Positions 7,281 to 13,064 of a stretch of 13,064 bases of DNA are shown here, piece by piece. The translations under genes and the position numbers were made by a program. This DNA is from Syntrophomonadaceae bacterium (GTDB lineage: Bacteria > Bacillota > Syntrophomonadia > Syntrophomonadales > Syntrophomonadaceae), in the NCBI GenBank assembly GCA_012840625.1, contig DUSB01000141.1, positions 1 to 13,064 on the forward strand, in the 5' to 3' direction. The notes under the pieces were generated by a model, which did not search any database, had not been told where the DNA came from, and saw nothing but the letters and a program-made list of their open reading frames with translations. Every line of letters starts with the position of its first letter. Position 1 is the stretch's first letter.

Positions 7281-7488
7281 ATGAGGTTAGGTAAACTGTC
7301 TGGTGGTAAGGAACATGAACAGCTAAGCCAGCAGAAGGTAATTATCGGATCAATTATTGTTGAAGGCGCTGAGCCTTATAGTATGGCTGGCAGTTAATAT
7401 TCAAAAGATAGACGTTGACAATCATGGTGAGGTCGTAATGTTAGGCGAGATTGAAATCTCCGCTACAAGGATCAAAGGTAGAAAATAA
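7281..7488 (+). pseudogene. Possible decayed small reading frame, frameshifted
   Basis: ATG 7281 opens a 38-codon frame ending at TAA 7397 (MRLGKLSGGKE...GAEPYSMAGS). A +1 shift near 7390 gives a further 32 residues (VNIQKIDVDNHGEVVMLGEI...) to TAA 7488. Both parts have coding-like, non-repetitive composition rich in Gly, Glu and Val, unlike the AT-rich surroundings. Joined they would make about 69 residues. I do not recognise the family, and no ribosome site precedes the ATG. It could be a remnant of a lost gene or chance. Confidence 0.22.
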
Positions 7489-7672
7489 GTTTGCATTTCT
7501 TTATTAGCATATATTAGCATATCTGTTAATTCATCATATAAAAATTTTCCCGCATTACGCATATATAAATACCTAGGTGAGATCCTTCAACAAGGCTTTT
7601 CATGTCTCAAAAATCATTCTAGTTTACATAATGTTCATTATAGGAAGTTGTGTAATTATCAAAGGAGCACTT

Positions 7673-7702
7673 ATGGAAGGTATTTATGCTTCTGAACTAT
7701 GA
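7673..7702 (+). CDS. Very short ORF (9 residues) with ribosome site, possible leader peptide
   Basis: AAAGGAG at 7661-7667, then 5 bases, then ATG; the peptide is MEGIYASEL and the TGA overlaps the A run before a hairpin (7708-7723). The placement of ribosome site, mini-ORF and hairpin recalls an attenuator, but no plus-strand gene follows that it could control. It is probably chance; the peptide has no recognisable regulatory codon run. Confidence 0.15.
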   Translation: MEGIYASEL

Positions 7703-7723
7703 AAAAAGCACCTTCTAAGGTGC
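7702..7723 (-). terminator. Rho-independent terminator, minus strand
   Basis: On the minus strand the palindromic hairpin GCACCTTAGAAGGTGC (7708-7723) runs straight into T6 (A run 7702-7707). This has the form of an intrinsic terminator for minus-strand transcription, so something upstream of it (7724-8250) is probably transcribed on that strand. Confidence 0.7.
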
Positions 7724-7765
7724 ATAGGTGTCATTATTTAACTATCATTATATATATCTGTCTTG

Positions 7766-7785
7766 CTCAAACTAACTCAAACTAA
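7766..7785. repeat. Tandem duplication of a 10-bp unit
   Basis: CTCAAACTAA occurs twice head to tail with no mismatch. Function unknown; likely a slippage product. Confidence 0.7.
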
Positions 7786-7809
7786 AAATAAAAGAAATGC
7801 TATGCAAAG

Positions 7810-8001
7810 TCACCAGCGCTGATGAGAAAAAATAAACCTGGTTCTTTTTACCCAGTAAAAATAAAAATGAAGAATAAACATGCGCTTCCAGCCTAAAATC
7901 CTAAAATTTTTGCCCAATTGCTTATAGTCGCTTATGGCCTTTAAAGCAGCCCGTTCTGCTGCTCGAATACCTATATATCCTAAAAATGCATTAAAACGCA
8001 T
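7810..8001 (-). CDS. Hypothetical small protein, 63 residues
   Basis: ATG at 7999-8001 is preceded on the minus strand by AGGGAG with 6 bases between, and a terminator (7702-7723) lies 87 bases past the stop. The N-terminal half (MRFNAFLGYIGIRAAERAALKA, cut here to its start) contains an Ala-rich stretch that could be helical. The C-terminal half is rich in aromatic and basic residues (MFILHFYFYWVKRTRF), as expected from AT-rich non-coding DNA, or of a membrane-active peptide. I recognise no family. Ribosome site plus terminator favour a real gene or small RNA; composition argues against. Confidence 0.3.
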   Translation of the reverse strand: MRFNAFLGYIGIRAAERAALKAISDYKQLGKNFRILGWKRMFILHFYFYWVKRTRFIFSHQRW

Positions 8002-8078
8002 AGTAGACTCCCTGGAACTCCCTTATATTTCCAATTAAGGAAATAGGTTAGGGAAATAGGCAGATAGGCGTTCCTTAA

Positions 8079-8140
8079 AGAAAGCTTTCTGTTATGTTTT
8101 ATGAAAACTTATAAGTAAGATCTTAGGTAAGATAAGATCT
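8079..8140. repeat. Cluster of short perfect palindromes
   Basis: In order: AGAAAGCTTTCT (8079-8090), GTTTT-ATG-AAAAC (8096-8108), ACTTATAAGT (8107-8116), and AGATCTTA/TAAGATCT (8118-8125 and 8133-8140). They may be protein-binding sites or cruciform-prone sequence; none has a terminator-like T tract. Confidence 0.5.
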
Positions 8141-8193
8141 GGAACTGCAACATATAATTAGCTGCTTACTGCTTATAAAATTTAAAATCGATA

Positions 8194-8239
8194 GATATTA
8201 GGTAGAGCTCAAACCCTACCTAATATCGCTACCTAATAT
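8194..8239 (-). terminator. Terminator-like 12-bp inverted repeat after ACS4, with one arm duplicated
   Basis: GATATTAGGTAG (8194-8205) and CTACCTAATATC (8216-8227) form a perfect 12-bp stem with a 10-base loop. On the minus strand it begins 27 bases past the ACS4 stop and is followed by an interrupted T-rich run (TATCGATTTTAAATTTT). CTACCTAATAT is repeated at 8229-8239, so either copy can pair with the single opposite arm. Confidence 0.55.
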
Positions 8240-8253
8240 ATATCGTCTGTTTT

Positions 8254-10194
8254 CTAGTTATACAATGCTTCAATTAAATCGCTATATTTTTCTTTAACTA
8301 CCTGGTTCTTAATTTTTAATGTTGGAGTAAGTTCACCCCGACTCTCGGTAAACTTATTGGGCAGAATTTTATATTTTTTTATTGTCTCATAATCACTTAG
8401 ATCTTGATTTACCTTGTTTATTATTTCTTCAACCATTTCCACTACCAGCGGATGATTAGCTACATCATCTCCTACCTGTATACAGGTCTTCATCCCACTG
8501 GCCTCTTCGTAAACCAGCTTGCTTTCATCAAAGTCTATATTTCTGGATTTAAACATTCCTATTATTGTATCCCAGGATGGTACGATTAGTGCCGAAATAT
8601 ACTTCCTACCATCGCCAATTATCATAGCCTGCTCGATAGCCATGTTGCTAAGCAGCTTGGCCTCTATCCTTGCGGGTGCTACATTTTTTCCAGTATCCAG
8701 GACCAGGATTGATTTTTTGCGATCTATAATGCGCAAATAGCCGTTTTCGTCAAATTCAATAATGTCGCCAGTGCGTAGGTACCCATCTTCTGTAAAACTA
8801 CCTACATCAGATTCAGGGTCATTATGATAATTGTTTATTATCCCCGTACCTTTTACCAATGCTTCCCCATCTTCATCCACTTTCAAGTCCACACCAGGCG
8901 CAGGCGGCCCATTCCAACCAACTTTAATGGCATTATAGGGCGAAAGACTCAAGTTAGAGAAGGTTTCAGTCATGCCCCAGCCGTTTCCCATAGCGTATCC
9001 CATTCCGAGATACTTGCGATGCATTTCTGCATTAAGATTAGCACCACCGCAGGCTAGAGCTAATAGATTTCCACCCAGGGCAGCATGGAATTTACTGTAG
9101 ACCATTTCCCGAGCTTTTATATAATCTTCTTTCAGCTGCCCACTAAGTTCATCTACCGGGTCCACACACATATCTATCGTTCCATCAGGTTGCGTGCGAA
9201 CCTCTACCATGCGCTGACCTACATCCATTGCCCAATCCCAGAGTTTTTTCCCTTCAGGGGTGGAACAAAATACTGACTCTATTCCCCTTAGAATTCTCTC
9301 ATACAGGCGTGGTACCCAGACCATTACGTTAGGTTTGATGGCCTGCATATCGGATATTATATTAGTGGGATCACTGCCATAACCGATTAGGCCCCCAATG
9401 GCCATCCAGCAAAAATACCCATATGTTCTTTCCATAACGTGGGCCAAGGGCATAACCGAAAAGTAGGTATGATTATAATTCCAGAATTTACCGCCTTCAG
9501 CATTAAATCTAATACCGCGCCAGGCAGCTGCAACACATCCCTTTTGCGTAAAGCGGGCTGGTTTTAACTTACCAGTGGTACCAGAAGTATAGATAATGGT
9601 AGCGGCATCATCAGCCTCAACACTCTGCCATCGTTTTTCCAGTTCCCCCGGGTGCTCGAAGGCGTATAGTCTTCCCATAGCGCGGAACTGCTCGAGATTC
9701 CATGTTTTTTGACCATCACCATCATATACGCCACTCATACATATTAAACCTTTAACACTTGGGGTTTTGTGCATGAGTTTCTCGATATTAGCTGCAATTT
9801 CGGGATTTCCTGCGAATATATATTGAACTTGAGAATGATTTAGTATATATTCTACTTCATTATCAATAAGGGTTGGAAAGATGGTTACAGTTACCCCGCC
9901 CGCTATTATATTGCCAATGTCGCACCAAGCCCATTGAGGACTGGTATGGGCAATAATACAGTTGCGATCACCTGCTTGTATCCCCAGGCTTAGAAGAGCG
10001 TTAGCTATCTCTTCTGCTATCAAAGCCCATTGTTTATAGCTGATGGTCTTCCATATTTCACCCTCTTTAAACATATTAGCAGGTCGATCACCAAAAACTT
10101 CCACTACATTATAGAACATTTCCGGTATCGTATCCGTATGTTCATAAAAATAATCCATTAAGAAAAAGTTTTCTTCGGGTATTTTTTTTACCAT
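8254..10194 (-). CDS. Acyl-CoA synthetase, AMP-forming, divergent P-loop (ACS4)
   Basis: ANL-superfamily acyl-CoA ligase, 646 residues from ATG 10192-10194, chosen because AAGGAGG precedes it by 5 bases. A longer frame to a TTG at 10230 adds 12 residues but has no ribosome site. Motifs: TSGTTG at 203-208, WGMTE at 406-410, TGD at 475-477, DRKK at 491-494, and GELTPTLKIK at the tail with probable catalytic Lys627. Two conserved places are changed: the segment after the P-loop reads KLKPARFT instead of xPKGAxxTH, and YGxTE has Trp for Tyr. The remainder, including the DG-containing insertion (QPDGTID) and the C-terminal IDFDESKLVYE region, groups it with ACS1 and ACS2. Expected to activate a carboxylic acid to its CoA ester; the substrate is unknown. 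It is a single-gene unit on the strand opposite the other three synthetases. Confidence 0.95.
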   Translation of the reverse strand: MVKKIPEENFFLMDYFYEHTDTIPEMFYNVVEVFGDRPANMFKEGEIWKTISYKQWALIAEEIANALLSLGIQAGDRNCIIAHTSPQWAWCDIGNIIAGGVTVTIFPTLIDNEVEYILNHSQVQYIFAGNPEIAANIEKLMHKTPSVKGLICMSGVYDGDGQKTWNLEQFRAMGRLYAFEHPGELEKRWQSVEADDAATIIYTSGTTGKLKPARFTQKGCVAAAWRGIRFNAEGGKFWNYNHTYFSVMPLAHVMERTYGYFCWMAIGGLIGYGSDPTNIISDMQAIKPNVMVWVPRLYERILRGIESVFCSTPEGKKLWDWAMDVGQRMVEVRTQPDGTIDMCVDPVDELSGQLKEDYIKAREMVYSKFHAALGGNLLALACGGANLNAEMHRKYLGMGYAMGNGWGMTETFSNLSLSPYNAIKVGWNGPPAPGVDLKVDEDGEALVKGTGIINNYHNDPESDVGSFTEDGYLRTGDIIEFDENGYLRIIDRKKSILVLDTGKNVAPARIEAKLLSNMAIEQAMIIGDGRKYISALIVPSWDTIIGMFKSRNIDFDESKLVYEEASGMKTCIQVGDDVANHPLVVEMVEEIINKVNQDLSDYETIKKYKILPNKFTESRGELTPTLKIKNQVVKEKYSDLIEALYN

Positions 10195-10256
10195 ATAATC
10201 CTCCTTACATCTTGAGTTTACGCCAATCAAATATGCAATATGTTACTTTATGGAAT

Positions 10257-10262
10257 ATTATA
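10257..10262 (-). promoter_or_regulatory. Candidate -10 box of ACS4
   Basis: Minus-strand TATAAT lies 62 bases upstream of the ACS4 ATG. The -35 region (around GGCTTT, 17-18 bases further) is a weak match. Confidence 0.3.
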
Positions 10263-10489
10263 TCACGTTTTATTACGCAAAGCCATTATGCAATGACAAA
10301 TAGTATTGAGTTACGCAGTATATCCAAAGAAAAAACAAGGTTGTAATGCTATGGTCCTGGCCTGTGACAATATTACAGACAATATGACATAATATAGTAT
10401 GATGAAATAACGGATGGTGATTGAAACGGTTATAGCTTTTTGATTCGTGCCCTGAAGCCTTTTGCCTCTATTCTTGCATAAAAAATCAT

Positions 10490-10522
10490 AAAAAATGGTG
10501 AGAAGTCCTATGACTTCTCACC
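10490..10522 (-). terminator. Strong rho-independent terminator of the ABC operon
   Basis: GGTGAGAAGTC (10497-10507) and GACTTCTCACC (10512-10522) form a perfect 11-bp stem with a 4-base loop. On the minus strand ATTTTTT follows directly (A run at 10490-10495). It lies about 80 bases past the permease stop and ends the operon. Confidence 0.92.
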
Positions 10523-10601
10523 TAAAAACATGCTTATTTGCTTATTTATAGTTATTAATCTAATTATGGTCGCTTTAATAGGATCTTAAATCGCCTCTAT
10601 C

Positions 10602-12671
10602 TTACCCTAATTTACCAATCACCGGCAAATTATATTTTGCCTGCATTGATTTGCGCTGTGCTTCAATCTGTTTATAAATATCTTCATTTATATAGCCATT
10701 ATCCCGAAGGAAGCGGAAGGTATGTTCAAAATAAACACTTATATTATAACTAAATGTACCTCCTTCTCTAAATTTATTGCCGGGGGGCAGATTCGGTCGA
10801 TCAATTAATAGATCTAATCCCCCAGCTTCGTAGCAAGAAGAATAAAGCATAGCCTCACCATTCATTTGCTGGTAATCAGTTTGTACTGCTTGTAAAAAGG
10901 CGCTTCTATCTTTACTGTGTATTTGTATGGAATCATGTTCATCAGCCGTATCCAGTTGATGATCGATACATGCTATATTATTGATATCTATGCTTATATC
11001 TCTGATGTTATCTAACGGTAGACTTAGGGCCGATATTTTCTTGACACGTTCTTCCCGGCTGCCGGCTATTGATTTTAAGCGGGTTAGAATTTCGCGGTCT
11101 ACTTCGTTGGACGGCTTAACGGGCATCATCAACGGAAAGTTTTGCTTGTGTATTTTGCCGTTATCGAGACGGTAAGTAAAGCTTACGTTAAAAAACTCCA
11201 CTTCTTCCGCATTTCCCTGGTAGCTGTAGGCACGATACTGGCTTTTTACCGTTTTAATATTGTCAACTAGGTACCGATGTAGTTCTAAAACCTCATCGAT
11301 AGTTTCTTTTTCACAATATATACCCGGGTAAACCGACCATAAAAGCCTAGCCTGTTCAGGTGTTGCTTTTTGTATATCAGGATAAATATAATCATTGCTT
11401 ACAGGATCTTTTTGCATTGAAATCGGGGTTCCAAAAGCCAGGGCCAGAGATGCCGGCAGATTAGGTATTTCCGTTAGAAAAGGATTTATATTACCATCTT
11501 GATCAGCCATTAATACCTGCTCTATTGCGTAGTTTTGGCTTTGGGAATGATTGTCAAACGCTACTGCTATTACTTTTTCTTCATCTGGCATACGGGTAGC
11601 ATAACCATACCAGTCATTATAAACCGAAACACAAAGCAGGGCTGCCAAACAGGCATAGACCACAAAACCCTTATAGCTTCCTAAGACTCGAAATGATTTT
11701 TTCAGCAGCATTTCGGCTACAAAATAGCCGATCGCTCCAGCCAGAAGGAAGAATGTTATCATTGCTAAAAGGTTTTGTGAGGAAACGTAAAACATAGATA
11801 TCAGCAGGGCTCCCAGGGCCAAACTACTGCAAAAAGTTACTCCATATTTAAAAACTGGGTATAGCTTTTTGATGGCAACCACATCACCAGCGCTTTCCAT
11901 CTTTCGGTTTTCATACATTTTTAGAGCCAGCCAGGTAAACAAGAAACCAAGCACCAGATAGATGATCCAAACCTGCCAGTCTATCGTTACGTAATTATTT
12001 GCTTCTGCACCATAATAAATGGGGGTTGCCTTAACAAAAAAACCCATCACTCCAGGCGATGTACCGGCGAAGCCGTATAGAAATTGCTGCAGGAAAAAGT
12101 CTACTAAAAACAGCAGGCCTATTAACAAAAAGTTGGCGATAGCAAAAAAGCTAATATGAGCAATCAAGCTGCCGGTAAACATACCAATAATAACCGCCAG
12201 AGAATACAGCAGCAGGCTCAGTGAGAAGAAAATAAACAACCACCGCAGTAAAAGCGACATATTAAGGCAGTCTAAACTTAATCCTATTCCGGCTAGACTT
12301 AGAAAAAAGACAAACAAAGGTATCATAATCATAAATAAGCCGGAAAGATATTTACTGGTAAAGATTGTACGCCGTGTGAAAGGCAAGGCATTTATCATAG
12401 CGGTAGACGTATCTTTGTACATGAAAGAAAAAACCGCTGCTGCAGTTATAATACTGAAAAAAGCAATCAGAAAAGATAGCAGTCCGGAAAGTCCAAAAAT
12501 GGTATTAATAAAGACATCCGGCGCACCTACCAGCATTTCAAAACTTCTATTGGATACCAAACTAAAGCTAATAAGCAACAGAATGAAGGTATAACCTGCA
12601 AATATAGGCCAGAATCTCTGCATGTTTTTCCGCCAGATAGCGCGACTAAATAATGGTGCTGCTGATGGCAT
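10602..12671 (-). CDS. ABC-2 type transporter permease with large C-terminal extracytoplasmic domain
   Basis: Membrane subunit of an ABC exporter, 689 residues. About nine hydrophobic segments are visible: near 21-42, 52-82, 106-130, 140-160, 165-195, 232-250, 278-297, 300-322 and 333-350. A soluble region of roughly 330 residues follows with no further membrane segment. The N-terminal layout, with a cytoplasmic YKDTSTAMINALPFTRR loop after the second segment, is typical of ABC-2 permeases found beside GntR regulators in Bacillota (DUF6449-like, from memory). The ATG at 12669-12671 is preceded by an AGGGGGG ribosome site and overlaps the ATPase gene by 26 bases, so the two are translationally coupled. 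The tail domain probably faces outward and may sense or hold a ligand. Cargo is unknown; antibiotic, lipid II or peptide export or sensing are possibilities. Confidence 0.85.
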   Translation of the reverse strand: MPSAAPLFSRAIWRKNMQRFWPIFAGYTFILLLISFSLVSNRSFEMLVGAPDVFINTIFGLSGLLSFLIAFFSIITAAAVFSFMYKDTSTAMINALPFTRRTIFTSKYLSGLFMIMIPLFVFFLSLAGIGLSLDCLNMSLLLRWLFIFFSLSLLLYSLAVIIGMFTGSLIAHISFFAIANFLLIGLLFLVDFFLQQFLYGFAGTSPGVMGFFVKATPIYYGAEANNYVTIDWQVWIIYLVLGFLFTWLALKMYENRKMESAGDVVAIKKLYPVFKYGVTFCSSLALGALLISMFYVSSQNLLAMITFFLLAGAIGYFVAEMLLKKSFRVLGSYKGFVVYACLAALLCVSVYNDWYGYATRMPDEEKVIAVAFDNHSQSQNYAIEQVLMADQDGNINPFLTEIPNLPASLALAFGTPISMQKDPVSNDYIYPDIQKATPEQARLLWSVYPGIYCEKETIDEVLELHRYLVDNIKTVKSQYRAYSYQGNAEEVEFFNVSFTYRLDNGKIHKQNFPLMMPVKPSNEVDREILTRLKSIAGSREERVKKISALSLPLDNIRDISIDINNIACIDHQLDTADEHDSIQIHSKDRSAFLQAVQTDYQQMNGEAMLYSSCYEAGGLDLLIDRPNLPPGNKFREGGTFSYNISVYFEHTFRFLRDNGYINEDIYKQIEAQRKSMQAKYNLPVIGKLG

Positions 12672-13064
12672 AGTCCAACCCCCCTAACTCATAAATAAAG
12701 ATTTCTTCTAATGATAAGGGTAAGAGATCGACCATCAAAGGGCTAAGTAAACTGGCTTTATGTTCGATCTCTTCTCGGTCCCCACGCACTACCAGTTGAA
12801 TTACACTTCCCACCTGATGTTTAGCCAGTACATTGAGGTTACTAAAGTCGGGGAGAGCATCACGGAAAGCCATTTGCAGTTTAAAAATATTGCTTTGCAG
12901 TTCATCCAGGCTTCGTTCCAGTACCACTTCCCCGCGATGCAGAATGCCTACGTGGTCACATACATCTTCCAGCTCTCTAAGGTTATGGGATGAAACGAAA
13001 ACAGTAGTTTCTCGTTCTGCTACATCCTGGAAAATTAAACTCCATACTTTGCGGCGGGCTACCG
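12646..13064 (-). CDS. ABC transporter ATP-binding protein, C-terminal part, 5' end outside window
   Basis: The frame is open to the window edge, so the GTG at 12925-12927 is internal. 138 residues are visible. They begin with VARRKVWSLIFQDV, which follows the D-loop in this family, then TTVFVSSHNLRELEDVCDHV with the H-loop His at visible residue 26, then VGILHRGEVV and a C-terminal regulatory-type tail. Walker A, Q-loop, signature and Walker B lie outside the window. It powers the downstream permease, which its 3' end overlaps by 26 bases. The SSH-LRELE-CD pattern is typical of ATPases from multidrug or peptide-export ABC-2 systems. The rest of the operon, possibly with a GntR-type regulator, would be beyond 13064. 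Confidence 0.92.
   Translation of the reverse strand, partial: VARRKVWSLIFQDVAERETTVFVSSHNLRELEDVCDHVGILHRGEVVLERSLDELQSNIFKLQMAFRDALPDFSNLNVLAKHQVGSVIQLVVRGDREEIEHKASLLSPLMVDLLPLSLEEIFIYELGGLDYAISSTII

Larger units (their letters stand above)
7162..8253. other. 1.1-kb stretch without a confident gene
   Basis: Holds the peroxiredoxin leader, a possible decayed reading frame (7281-7488), a 9-codon ORF with a ribosome site (7673-7702), a minus-strand terminator (7702-7723), a 10-bp tandem duplication (7766-7785), a possible 63-residue minus-strand gene (7810-8001), and a run of palindromes from 8079 to 8239. Otherwise AT-rich with no recognisable genes. Confidence 0.6.
10195..10601. other. Spacer between ACS4 and the ABC permease gene
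   Basis: Contains the ACS4 leader with a candidate promoter, TTACGCA twice (near 10273 and 10312), and the permease terminator (10490-10522). No gene or known RNA element seen. Confidence 0.6.

Noticed and set aside
7673..7790. Second possible selenoprotein: mini-ORF TGA at 7700-7702 followed by a hairpin
   Set aside because: The loop is TCTA without a leading G, the spacing is only about 12 bases, and the read-through product has no protein-like character.
10194..10230. Upstream TTG start for ACS4 adding 12 residues
   Set aside because: No ribosome site before it, while AAGGAGG sits 5 bases before the ATG at 10192-10194.

Overview
The window reads as chromosomal DNA from a low-to-mid GC anaerobic Bacillota. 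Supporting signs are strong AGGAGG ribosome sites, several rho-independent terminators and AT-rich spacers. Four long-chain acyl-CoA synthetases lie within 10 kb and there is an apparent selenocysteine peroxiredoxin. This would suit a fatty-acid-degrading syntroph of the Syntrophomonadaceae type; that placement is inferred from gene content, not from a marker gene.

Layout. Positions 1-1446 (+) hold the 3' part of an acyl-CoA synthetase (ACS1), closed by a clear terminator. A complete close paralogue (ACS2, 1768-3696, +) follows. A 685-base gene-free stretch containing two inverted-repeat structures then leads to a third synthetase of a different subtype (ACS3, 4382-6283, +). Convergent with it is a peroxiredoxin gene on the minus strand (6568-7161). 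Its peroxidatic cysteine codon is an in-frame TGA, followed at the expected distance by a SECIS-like hairpin. A start at the downstream GTG would lose the N-terminal third and the active site. The next 1.1 kb (7162-8253) has no confident gene; it holds a possible decayed reading frame, a possible small minus-strand protein with a terminator, and a cluster of palindromes. A fourth synthetase (ACS4, 8254-10194, -) follows. Last comes a minus-strand ABC operon: an ABC-2 type permease with a large C-terminal domain (10602-12671), overlapping the 3' end of its ATPase gene (12646 to the window edge).

How it fits together. The synthetases would activate fatty acids to acyl-CoA for beta-oxidation. 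ACS1, ACS2 and ACS4 belong to one subfamily with a shared insertion, and ACS1 and ACS4 carry changes in otherwise conserved adenylation motifs. ACS3 is a more standard bacterial long-chain enzyme. Each synthetase seems to be its own transcription unit. The selenoperoxiredoxin would detoxify peroxides independently of them. The ABC pair is a separate export or lipid/peptide-sensing type module of unknown substrate.

I saw no tRNA, rRNA, CRISPR array or recognisable insertion sequence.
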